From Harmonia axyridis (taxonomy: Eukaryota; Arthropoda; Insecta; Coleoptera; Coccinellidae): a stretch of DNA of 64,000 nucleotides. Positions 24,201 through 35,600 of this stretch are shown in pieces. The stretch's first letter is position 1. Every line of letters begins with the position of its first letter. Made by a program: the position numbers and the translations under genes. The stretch is taken from assembly GCF_914767665.1 (NCBI RefSeq), contig NC_059505.1, positions 23,433,506-23,497,505 of the forward strand, given 5' to 3'. The notes beneath the pieces are model-generated. The model saw only the letters and a list, made by a program, of their open reading frames with translations. It was not told where the DNA came from and ran no database searches.

Positions 24201-26759
24201 TAAATCACTAACCAAATCTAAGTTAAAAAGAGACATTTTATTAGTGAATACAATTCGTTATGGATCAGAAATCAAGGTTATTCATTTCAAAAGAGTAAAA
24301 ATCTCTTATTGGGTATTGAAAACCAATTATCAATTAAAAAATATGGGCGGTTTAGTTATCCAGAAGTAAAATCAATTTAATGTCAGCAGGATGCTGGTTA
24401 CATATTTTGAAATTTCATGCCGAAAGGACCGGATTTGAAAAATCAAGAAAAATCTCATAATATCCTTATATCACCGCCGCAGTTTCAAGCAAAGTTCATA
24501 TGCCTCGAATAGCAAATTGAATTCGAAATTTTTATTCTGATATTCTAAAACACCAGATTGAAGTGTTTCGAAAAAATGCTAATTTTTTATATTTGGTGGG
24601 TATATTTCAATGAAGCAGATGAATATAAAATATAATTCATCGAATAAGAAAGAAATGAAGTTAAATGCGAAAATTTCTGATGGTAGATCTCTTTGAAATG
24701 TGATTTACCTTAACTATGATAAATAATTTCTTCATTGGTTTAGAGTGTTTTGAATATGACAATTGAATAAACTAAAATATCCGTAGGAAACTAAAATTGA
24801 AATAAAAAATCAACCTAAGTGTTGAACTAGTGAATCGTGAACTTACAATATTTCGTGTTATATTTTCTAATTGATTTATTGCTCGTGTTAATTTTATTAT
24901 TCATTTATTAATTTCTTTTTTTCAGATTCTTATATTAACACCTTTCATTTACCGGTTCTTTCATTTCAATACTTTTTTCTGCAGTTTTATCTATTCTATT
25001 GTTCTCTATTTTTAACTATATTTGTGTTGTTTTTTTTTTTCATTGATAACGATCATTAGATTTATATTTTTGTGTTTTCGCCTGTTTTTATATTTTTCTA
25101 TAGGTATTTCTGTATTGGCTAATGACCTCAGTCGATGCAGCAAATTCATCACAAAAAAAACCTACTCAACAATTATGTTCGAGAGGGAGTATTTTCAAAA
25201 TGTATACAATACATAAATTTTGCTTTTTCATCGTTTCTGATTTCTTACTCAGGAATACTATACATTGTTTCAATTCAATTTCATCTTAAAAAAAAATAAT
25301 ATGCTGCAACTCATTATCACATAAAAATATAGTATCGGTTATATTCTGATTTCACTTGCTCATGAATGATATATTTTAATTTCACACTGGAAATATAAAA
25401 ATCATATTTGTGTTGATATCCCCTTTAATACGTAAAATGTTTATTAGCTCTAGCCTGCAAATGATTATATTATTTCATCGGGCGATATTCCACTCAGAAT
25501 TTTTGAATTATTTGTTTATTGGAATATTTACATGCCAAATACTGTTAGTAGATAGGTATTTGCATAAGCATTAGCATTTTTCACAAATGTAAAATATTCG
25601 CTTAGTTTATCGATTAGAAATGTGTCCGGCTTTCATTATTGGTTTAAAAATATAGAATGAATTCCTGAACTTTTTGAACACTCAATATTTCTACAATATC
25701 TCCTAATACTAAACATTTTCTGGAATATTTTTTAATTTCAAGTTTGCATGAGCGGATAAACAAATAAGTAGAGCTCGTGCCTCCAGAGCTTTTCTCGATT
25801 TTTTTTTTGGAGGAACACGAAAATATGAGAGGATCAGTTTATCCGTTCTACATTTCCATAAAATCAACTGCCATCAAACATACCTGCTACGAATTCATAA
25901 CCAAGTCGAGAGCAGCGAAGGACTCTTGGGATTGAAACAGTATAAACATCCCTCCTAGAAAATCCGGATAAGCATTTCGTAATCCCCATAAAATAAAAAG
26001 CAAACGAATATCCCACGATAGGAGATTACTTTATAACGTATAATCAATATAGTACCTATACCTCTGTCTTATTTTATCTCAGGAGGCATATAGAGCTATT
26101 AAAGCATCCGGAGAAATATCGCATGTGATTTGGACTGGTTTATCCCCAAGGGACGGCCTAAGTCTAATAATACCGTCCACGTTTCAAGCAGATAAGACTG
26201 GGAGATCGCCTGGTTTCATTTTCTTCAATTTATTCTCTTTTATGCCTTCCGATCTCAGCAAAAACCGAACGGTTCAAGCTATGATTCTCTCTGGTTGACG
26301 AGAATATCGATATCTGTGTTTCTTGCTATTTTTTTTTTCAATAGACGGTTATGGGAACGCTGTTCAGTTGGTTTTACTTTGGTCAGATGTAAAGGATTTA
26401 CCGGTGAAAACATATCAAGTTCGTTTTGCACATTGCATTTGGTATTTATTACGTATTTCCACATAAAATGATAAAAAGAGGTTATTACACTGGTTTTGAT
26501 GAGGAATAATAAGGTAATCCATTTCATTCTCTTTGACAAAACGATTCGGATTGCTGTAACAATCGAAATAAAAAACAGGTATTCGAATTACCTGAAAATC
26601 AATCAGTGAAATTCTGTATTAGAGCGTTTGTGATAAAATTTGAAAATAATATATCTTTTGGATTATAAGCTTTTCACGCTCTTGTTCATGAAAGGAAAAA
26701 TTACATTTCAACTTGTCATCAGGTCCAAGGAGAATAAAGTGAATTTTAATTTGAGTGGT
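21271..26759. other. Long AT-rich region without recognised genes
   Basis: No protein family, long repeat or RNA gene recognised in 5.5 kb. Small items: an imperfect hairpin of TAGTAGTAGAAG type near 23993-24021 and a somewhat GC-richer block at about 25870-26280 that may be a single-copy island. The open frames here are short and of AT-driven composition. Confidence 0.5.
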
Positions 26760-26761
26760 TA

Positions 26762-27708
26762 TAAAGGGTATTTTTTTAAGAGCTATAGAAATTTAAATTG
26801 CAATAGAACAACGATGAATTATTCGATTGACATTAATTTTATTTATCCGCAAGATAATCTTGTGGCATTACATTTTAAATATGATTTCTGACATATGACC
26901 GCCACGGCTGGCTCGGATGTAGTCCAATCTGGACGTCCAATTTTCGAATGACTTTTTCCAACATTTGTGGCCGTATATCGGCAATAACACGGCGAATGTT
27001 GTCTTCCAAATGGTCAAGGGTTTGTGGCTCATCCGCATAGACCAATGACTTTATATAGCCCCACAGAAAGTAGTCTAGCGGTGTTAAATCACAAGATCTT
27101 GGAGGCCAATTCACAGGTCCAAAACGTGAAATTAGGCGGTCACCAAACGTGTCTTTCAATAAATCGATTGTGACACGAGCTGTGTGACATGTTGTGCCGT
27201 CTTGTTGGAACCACAGCTCCTGGACTTCATAGTTGTTCAATTCAGGAATGAAAAAGTTAGTAATCATGGCTCTATACCGATCACCATTGACTGTAACGTT
27301 CTGGCCTTCACGTTTTTGAAGAAGTACGGACCAATGATTCCACCAGCCCATAAAGCGCACCAAACATTCAGTTTTTCTGGATGTAACGGTGTTTCGACAT
27401 ACACTTGAGGATTAGCTTCACTCCAAATGCGGCAGTTTTGTTTGTTGACGTAGCCATTCAACCAGAAGTGCGCTTCATCGCTAAACAAAATAAAATGGAC
27501 GTAGTGCGCGATACGTATTCCGCACAGAACCATTATTTTCGAAATAAAATTGCACTATTTGCAAGCGTTGTTCAGGCGTGAGTCTATTCATGATGAATTG
27601 TCAAACCAAACTGAGAATAAATCACTTGACAGCTGTAGAATCGGTCGCCATCTCGAACAGTAATGTTATACAGTTAAAGTTATATACCTCGAAAAAAAAC
27701 ACCCTATA
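26762..27708 (-). mobile_element. Internally deleted DD41D mariner-like element
   Basis: Flanked by TA at 26760-26761 and 27709-27710. The TIRs TAAAGGGTATTTTTTTAAGA (left) and TATAGGGTGTTTTTTTTCGA (right, minus strand) are similar over about 30 bp. The minus strand carries a nearly intact but deleted transposase gene. About 947 bp remain; the missing middle of the gene suggests the full element was about 1.3 kb, an estimate from family length. Sequence conservation is high, so this is one of the youngest coding elements in the window. Confidence 0.9.
26868..27591 (-). pseudogene. DD41D mariner-like transposase, internal deletion
   Basis: The minus-strand start codon (27589-27591) opens MNRLTPEQRLQIVQFYF and reads to RALRP at about 27496. 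The frame then jumps to ILFSDEAHFWLNGYVNKQ, so most of the N-terminal helix-turn-helix region and the lead-up to the catalytic core is deleted. FSDEAHF holds the first catalytic D, ELWFQQDGTTCHTA the second and CDLTPLDYFLWGY the third; 41 residues separate the last two, hence DD41D (the spacing known from the rosa group). Further frame changes occur near 27315 and 26938. In the corrected frame the protein ends SEIIFKM with TAA at 26868-26870. The upstream strand provides about 120 bp of leader to the TIR. Cut-and-paste enzyme, inactive here. Confidence 0.9.
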
Positions 27709-27746
27709 TAAGACCTAGTTGCCCTAAGAATTTGTTAACATTCCGT

Positions 27747-29895
27747 CCCAATGGGAACACGTATATTGATTCAACGTTGTATACTTGAAATTAACGTTAC
27801 CTATTGAAATTTCAACGTTATCATTTGGGTTTCAGAACCTAACAAGTTTCAGATACATATTCATAAAGTTATATTTAACTTATTGTTTCAACGGTTAGTA
27901 CTGAAACTACTTTTCTAATAACTATATTACGTTATTTCGTATATGTTACAGTTATAACGAGTTTTTAGATAGAAAGCTTTTTTCCTAGTTAGAACTATTT
28001 TTTAATGGATGCCTTTGTTGATACTAAAATTAACTAATTCCCAAATCAAATATCAGTTGGAACTCGTTCGTACCTAAAATAGTATATTGTGCAACAAGTG
28101 GGGAAAGTCCAACTTTTCTCGCGAGTGTGGAAACACACGAGCGAGAAAAGGACTTTCTCCGTTTGGTCCGCTTCGAGTATGCCAAAAAGATGTCTCTGCA
28201 AGAAAAGTGATTATCTTTGTAATCCAAAATGCCACGATAGTTTGTCTTGCAATAATATGTAGATCCCCATCCTTCTTTAAGTTTAAGTTTGACCGATTAG
28301 ATTTTATTTTGTGTTAATCGATGTTTTTTTTTTGAGACTTCAGTAGTGTTCTGTTGATTTATTTGATTATTTTATTTACCTACTTATAAGTAGATGAACT
28401 GGGTCTTCCTAGTCATAACAAATGCTAAAGTAGTTTTCACTAGAAAAAACGCGTTCTATCTAAAAACCGGTAACTTACATATTATTAATATGCTGATATT
28501 GGACGTTATTTCAACAGTTCATTGAAACCAATCAATAACCACATATCTATAGAACACGTTGATATAACGTTTTGTAATAACTAATATCATCACGTTTCCA
28601 TTCAAAGTTGAAATAAAGAAATTATTCATACTCGTTTCATTATTCATACTCGTTTATTTCGGTAATATACACGTTGGTGTTCAACATTATTCCATCATTC
28701 ATATTGAATATATCTTTTAATCCAACTCTCAACCTTTTTTTGATTCAAAAGGTTGATAGAGATATTGGAATATCCGTTTTGAATCGATAATATGACTACG
28801 ATCTAATCATGTTAATATATTACATTGTTGTATGGGATTTCATCTTTATTTATTCGTACATTATGAAGCAACGTTATTCCCTATTGTCTCAGAAGCTTTC
28901 AACAAATTTTCCATTTTTGTAAACCGGAAGTTCCAATGAAAAATGGAATTTCTCAGAAATTGTCTCTAAACCAATTGATTTTGAAAAGCGGTCGAATATG
29001 CAGAAAATATTTTTGAAGAAACGGGTTTTCTTTAATAATTTTTGATGCCTGTGTTCGATAGTTTTTCCGATAACATATTTGGAGAGCCCGTGAAGAATAC
29101 TATCATAATGTTGGTTCACTTTTTAATTCTGCTCAAAGAATTATTCACAAAATCCAGTGACTTTAATCACGTGAACCAACTTGTTCAAAATTTGAATTTC
29201 TCCTGTGTTTGTTATGAGGAAGAAGATCTATAATACAGATAAATATTTTGAGTAACCTGGAAGTACAAGAATGATATTTTTTATATTTATCTTTGATGAC
29301 CAAACATTTACAAATTTACTCAAGTGGTTATTTACTTTGTTATGTATACATTTGTAGTGACTCGCTTCTAGTTCAGCAAAATCATCGATAGAAAGAAATT
29401 GATTGAAATTGTTAGTTCACGTTAGAATATTGAAGTAGCACCGAGCGCGGTTAGGAATGGGATGGAAGACCTATAAGGAACTCTGCATGCTGTAAGCTAT
29501 ATGTTTATTTCCTTCAGGCAAAGTCCTCCGCTATAGAAATGGAAGGTGTATTTGGCAAAGATCACTGAGTACCAAACTGACGATTTTATCAGTGATCTCA
29601 TAACGCAATCCCCTCAAAAAATTAGATTGGGTCGAGCACCTGTCGCCAAATATTGTATTTGAAATATTCAGAATGGTCTAGAATTATAACCGAAATTTAT
29701 AGTCTATTTGTTTTTGAATGATCAATCAACGTTTTTGTTGATATCATAATAAAACGTATTTATACTTTTAAAAACTACGTTAAATATTCATATGATACTT
29801 CAAGCAAATAAACGTTATTTCCCACGAATTTTTAATGATCATAATGGTTACAAAATCATTCACAACGTTATATTAACGTACCTGTGCCCATTGGG
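27747..29895. mobile_element. 2.1-kb TIR element of unknown class, CCCAATGGG ends
   Basis: The left CCCAATGGGAACACGTATAT and the right end read on the minus strand, CCCAATGGGCACAGGTACGT, agree at 27 of the first 34 positions. Both subterminal regions are full of AACGTT/ACGTTA words (TTCAACGTTGTA, ATTAACGTTACC, AAACGTTATT, ACAACGTTATATTAACG). No target duplication is evident and no transposase was recognised. A GTGCAACA hairpin is inserted near 28082. Candidate superfamily unknown. Confidence 0.55.
28082..28165. repeat. Hairpin of the GTGCAACAAGTGG family
   Basis: AAGTGGGGAAAGTCC...CTTTTCTCGCGAGTGTG is mirrored by CACACGAGCGAGAAAAGGAC. The left arm also matches the right arm of the 57318-57456 hairpin almost exactly, so these are two copies of one short family. 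Confidence 0.75.
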
Positions 29896-31735
29896 GTTGA
29901 AGTGATTAGTAGGTGTTAGGATTCAACACAGCATGTACTATATACGTCAGCTTTGGTGCTCGAATTTTCAACAGAAGACTATTAATTCGGCTCCGTCTGG
30001 TCTTAGTCAATGAATGAATCTGATAATTGATCTAGACATCATCAACAACAATATTCCCGTCTAAATGCAAGGCTAATTGTTCATCGATAAAACGAAATAC
30101 CAATATATTGAGATTAACAAAAAACACAGAGAATAAGGTACAAAAACTTCTTTTTCTTCGAAATATAAGTTGCAGAGTACTCATAAAAGATTGAGACCTG
30201 CACATAAAATATAATTTGAATTACTTCAATGAGAAGAAAAAAGTATATAAATAGGTCTCTTCTTTAGAATACTAACATTGTGACAAAATGATATGCGATC
30301 GATGCGAGTTTCAAGTGAAGAATTCTGAACAATTCATAAGATTAATGAACCACTGACTATCACTTCTTTTTCGGAGTACGACCAGCGAAGGTAACGATTT
30401 TTATCTTCATACCTTGACTTCCATTGTTTGAAGTGAAAATAATTTGTTCACTGGTGCATCTAGGATTACAGGAACGTCGAAAAACCCCTTCCAAGAATTG
30501 AATTACAGTCGGCCAGATCAATGAAAATCAATTCCGATCAGTTCGAAAAATTAAAATCCAAATAACTTATGTGAATAAGGACACTAGTAGCCTCTCTTGT
30601 AGAATTCATCACCTTAGATGAATAACCCAATAGCACAAGCTTCAAAAATATTTAATCAATTACCTACTTCCATAAAATCTGTCAGTTCAATTGGTAAATT
30701 TTCTGATCAAATAAGAGAATACTTGGAGTTGGTGTAATGTGATTTTGTCCGATTTTTCAATAGAATGTTAAGTTGGCATTTTTGAAATTTGTCTTGATGT
30801 GGAACTGCGATTCCTCAAGCATCAGGTGTGTATGTACGAAATAAGATTTTACTTGCTAACAAAGGCACTGGTCAATTTCAATGGAATTCTGTATCTACTA
30901 TCCTCGATACCAGTTTAGGGTACTGTTTAGAGGATTGTGAATGTGATTTTTTTTTGTAATTGTATATTTTATTCAATAAATCATTTCTAAAAAAAAAAGA
31001 TGGTTTTTACATGGATTTTCTCTAATTGTCATTCTTGATTTGATTGTATTTACCTGAGGATGCAATTTTTTCAAGATTCAGTGGGATAGTATCTAGATTC
31101 CGCCTGTTGAATGAAAATCGGCTATTTTAAACACAAAGGGAGGGGGAATGGACATGGCCCCTCAGATTCTGCAGAGAATTTGATAATATCTAACTCAGAA
31201 ACCATATCCTCATAGATAAAAAGTAACATCCAGCACACGTTCTTAACTTGTTATGGCAAGTGCATACACAAGACATATTTCATCAGGCCTTCTCGTTTTC
31301 CCTCTGGTGTAACCTCCGATCCCAGGCGTGTGATTATGCTCAACAGGTTTTACACTGAACTGCGCCGGTGGCCCAACAGAGAGAACGGTGCTGTTTTCGA
31401 AGTCATAAATCAAACCGACTAGCAAAATATCGCATAAATTTTTCAACCTACCTGACGTCTTTTATACATACGAGTATCGAACAGGGACATTTTGCGGGCA
31501 GATGCAGCTTTTTTCTCCGATTGACAGCAAATATTGATTTTGCAGACACATCTGTCAGCATAGTATTACTTTTACTGTCTAGGCAGCAAAACTATTATTC
31601 TCAATGCGAACAAAACATTTGACATTTTCTGACAATCAATATTTTTGCCAACTATCTGGCAACACTGCGAAGAAATTGACATCCTACTGTCTGTTTCACT
31701 GGTGCAATAGCTGTGAATGTGTTTACGTCGCGACG
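29896..31735. other. Gene-free region with one odd open frame
   Basis: AT-rich with few features. A poly(A)-like run after AATAAATC at about 30975-31000 might be a retro-insertion tail. On the minus strand 31243-31446 is open for 67 codons and GC-richer than its surroundings, with a basic/polar patch (NHTPGIGGYTRGKTRRPDEI). It matches nothing I recognise. Confidence 0.4.
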
Positions 31736-31775
31736 AAAAAAAAATTCAACCGACGCGTCGGTTGAATTTTTTTTT
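31736..31775. repeat. Perfect 40-bp palindrome
   Basis: Nine A, TTCAACCGACG, then its exact complement CGTCGGTTGAA and nine T, with no spacer at all. Centre between 31755 and 31756 within ACGCGT. Confidence 0.95.
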
Positions 31776-31937
31776 GTTCACTTAGTTTCTGAATTGCTTC
31801 TGGAGAGGGTCATTACGATATTCGTTGTTTTTTTAATGTATTCTTGTTGATAATTTTATGACGTAATAATATGTATAAGTTTTAAGATGGATATTAAGTT
31901 TTGTTTTGAAATTATGCTTCAATGTCATAAAGAGTAT

Positions 31938-32010
31938 GTATCGGACAAAATAACATACTATCCTCTATCCTGATGGACAAAACGACATAGTATGTCATTT
32001 CGTCCGATAC
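31938..32010. repeat. Inverted pair of a TAGTATGTCATTT box
   Basis: Arms 31938-31960 and 31988-32010 match at 21 of 23 positions (GTATCGGAC.AAAT.ACATA). The same box recurs at 32627-32645 and, as CAGTATGTCATATTGTC, near 32820. These may be terminal or subterminal repeats of the pogo-like element whose coding tail lies between. Confidence 0.65.
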
Positions 32011-32205
32011 ATGTCAAGAAAATATATTTTTGGAAATAATATGGAATTTTGTTGATTGATTTTCACGTGGAGCTCATTTTCTTGTTGTTTTGAACTCATT
32101 TTGCACGTATCTACCATACGTGATATAACGTGAAATTCTGGTATATATCTTGTGAAAAATACGATATCCTTTCCTAATGAAATTCTTTTACCACTTCCTC
32201 AGTGA

Positions 32206-32640
32206 CAAAGCATAAGAAAGCCAGAAGCTCGCAAATGCACGTTAACGCCTTATTTTGACAAAACCAAGGCTAAATCTGCTGCGACCATTCCACCCAAGAA
32301 GAAGAAACAAGAAATTACTGAAACATTGTTCAATGTTTCAATGTCAATGATAAAAAAATCCTGTGGTAAAAAAACAGAGCCGTTGAAAAATAAAGAAGTC
32401 ATTGACGATGAAGAATTCAACATTGAACCGTTTCAAATTAACAATTAAAATGAAGATGTCGATGACTGTCACTGCATATTTCGTTTCATACCTGGTGAGC
32501 AGTGGCTGCGTTGCATGCAGTGTTTTCTTTGGGCTTATAAATAGTATGCTACTGTCTCGAGAACCCAAACCTTTATATTTTCGAACTTTGCATTCAAACA
32601 TTATGTTTGTTATTATGTCTCTTACTAGTATGTCATTTTG
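32206..32640 (+). pseudogene. Pogo-like transposase C-terminal remnant with zinc finger
   Basis: From 32206 the plus strand reads ARKCTLTPYFDKTKAKSAA, then IPPKKKKQEITETL and EVIDDEEFNIEPFQINN up to a stop. It continues NEDVDDCHCIFRF, PGEQWLRCMQCFLWAY before further stops. A basic, then acidic linker followed by C-x-C...W-x-x-C-x-x-C...WAH is the usual tail of insect pogo/Tigger-type transposases carrying a CENP-B-like DNA-binding domain; here the second cysteine of the first pair is R or displaced and the final H is Y. The DDE core is absent, so the element is 5'-truncated or internally deleted. TAGTATGTC boxes on both sides may be its ends. Assignment is from remembered motif patterns. Confidence 0.6.
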
Positions 32641-35600
32641 TCCTTTGTATACGGACAAAATGGATTTTGTTAGAAGTCAAAATAATTTCTTTTCTTTTAT
32701 TTTTGAAGTTTAATTCAATTTTCAGCTTATAATACTTAAGAACAAAAACCAAAGTTAGTGTTTAGCACCAAAATGGGAGTATTATTGCAATAACTAAAAA
32801 TATATGATTGAAAAACGAAACAGTATGTCATATTGTCTGCATTTCCCCTACTATCTATGATTTATTGTCTAGTAAAACAAATAACTATTGCATGAAGTTT
32901 GCCAGTTGCTTTTTTAAATGTAAATATTATTTGATCTGAAAAAGAAAATATTGTACGAAGTCAGACAAGAATAATTGAGTTCAATGTCAAATAATACCGC
33001 ACACTTTATTAGAGAAAGTGGCCCCCTGTCAAATTGGCTGAATTTTTTTTATATGTTATAATCCAAGTCATTTCAAACAAAAAGTTCAAAAGGCACATGT
33101 GTTTCTATAGGCTAGTTTTGATGCTAGAGGCCCTGAGAATTCTCATTTGTTCTCCAGTTTCAAACAATACCAAACGTTATCCTGGATAATCATGAATATT
33201 GATGAGTATTCAAGATGTGAAAAGTCATTAATATGAAATGGGTAATATTAAAAGATTCAAAAGCCTTATTCTTTGGTGTTGTTACATTTGGTCAATTATA
33301 AAATTATTACAATTTTCAGAGTTCAATTATTCGAAAATAGTTCTTAATCGCCTTAGCGATATTTATGCATCCTATATTCAACACCTCATTCTAGTTCTTT
33401 CTTTTTTTTTTGAAAGGAGCACTCCGAATATTTTTTCGAATGTGATGTATAATAGGGTGATAGTAACTATCGCGATAGAACTGTCGTGAAAGTACGACAG
33501 CATTCTAGCACTATCACTATGGTGACAGTTGATACGATAGTTATTATCACTATCGTGATGAATAGTAAGATAATAATTCCTTTTTTTTTCTCCACAAAAG
33601 TTCTATTCAAGCTCTCAGCTTTACATTAATTTTAATTATGCAGTTATCGTGATGTCTCATATAATTCCTTTGAAGAGGAAAAAGGAACCCACGCCCAGCC
33701 GAGTCGCCAGAATGATCTTAAACAAAATCTAATCAGTGAATACACCAATATTTCAGACATCTTAGTCTTCACCAAAAAAAATGGGTATAATCATCCAAGT
33801 TAGAACATTATTTTTATGGCCCTAAATAACTAAATTCCTGAGGAATGTATCAAACTGTGATCTTATAATGTTTTTCGTTAGGAAGATGTATATAGGTAAA
33901 GATTTTTACTATGTTTGCAAACGTGCGTAAAAACACAAGGTCGTAAAAAAATGTATTTTCGAAAGATCAAATGGTACTCAACTTTTCCCGATGTGGACAA
34001 TGAGCCCATTCGATGTATATTTCATGTACGTACCCAAATCAATGAGTGATGCATATATTAAACAATAAATTGTCCTGAAATCTTCGTTTTCCATTAAGGC
34101 GTGGTTGATTTTGTTACCCATTGGCAATGATCTTGATTTTTTCAATCATCCGAAAAGTGTTGTGAGGAACAAAATTGTGTGAACACATGTTCTATCTATT
34201 TTACCGCTATCGCGATAATTTTCCGCTTTGGTGACTCGAGTTGGCGATAAATTAACAGTCAAGACCTAGTTTCCTGGCTAATTTGGATCTTTTGCCAAGA
34301 TCAAGCGAATTCGGTGTAATCATTTGTTTTCAACATAAATTTGATGGAGAATTTTCACTGTTTTATGGAATATCATCAGATTATTATGAAAAGTGTGTTC
34401 CTGACAGAACTGAGATATGGAGTAAAGTACCTTAATAGGTTCTTTCAAAAAAACATTTTTAGAACATTAAAGTTCCACAATTAGCCAATTTTCATTTTAT
34501 GATTTCAAGTTATTTGGTTTCGGGTATTGCATTTCGATGTTTTGATTTGGCACTTTCGCGATCTGAGGATCTGATTCGCGATAATAAAAATCATTGTGAT
34601 TATAGAGTCATTGTTTATTACATGTACATAAGAAAAGATTGAAATACTTTTTTCACTTCAATCACTATGGCAAATCAACCATTAAAAATAAATATCCTTC
34701 CATGAAATGATCGGAAGAATTATGAGAATAACTCATAAATTACTGAACTCATGAACGACTGAAGAAAGACCTAGATTAATTATTCGCTTATACATAATTT
34801 TTTCCGAATTAATCAACCATTTCACATTTTATAATACCTTTATAAAACCTTAGCCTGGATGAGAGTTATACCTTCGTTAACAGAACTCCTTGTATATTAT
34901 TGTTAGTACCGTGATATTGGCAAGAAAAAATCGGAATATTCAAAAAGTAATATTCTATTCATAGTCGAAATAAAATGCAAAACCTAAGAAATATACCATT
35001 ATAAACAAAAGTTCAAGAAAGTCCTGTCAAAACTATTTATTACCCTTTTAATTTTCATTAATACACGTACAATGCATGTTGAATAATATATAAACAATTT
35101 TTAAATAGAAACTAGGAATGAAGGTCCCCTCTTGGCTGCTAATCTAACAGGCAGGATGCCAAAGTATCCAGTGAATTCAAGTCTTACTTGTTGCATTTCT
35201 TCAATTAGCCTGGCGAGAAGATCTATACGTAGCAATGAAACATAATCTGTTATCACGTATACGAGCAGTCAGTCAGCTGAATTCAAAGTGATATATGTAC
35301 ATATAACCCGCTTGACAAAATGGATTTGCTAATTCGACTTTCCAACAGGAATGAAGAGGAAAATTTCATTTTGAACAAACCCAAGTGTTTATCATGATCG
35401 ATTCAGTCAACCTACTGTTCTAGTTCCAGTACTCAGTAGTAACACCGTTTCTGAGAGAAAAACTATAATTTATACATAGGCAACGTGGAACGTATATTCA
35501 AAATAACTAAACTTTCTATAAAACGATTCACATAACCCACATAACGATTCACCATATAATAGGTATTTATAATACAAGTGCAGAAAGCATTGATATTCTT

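Noticed and set aside
26875..27408. Plus-strand frames across the DD41D transposase
   Set aside because: Shadows of the minus-strand transposase gene.
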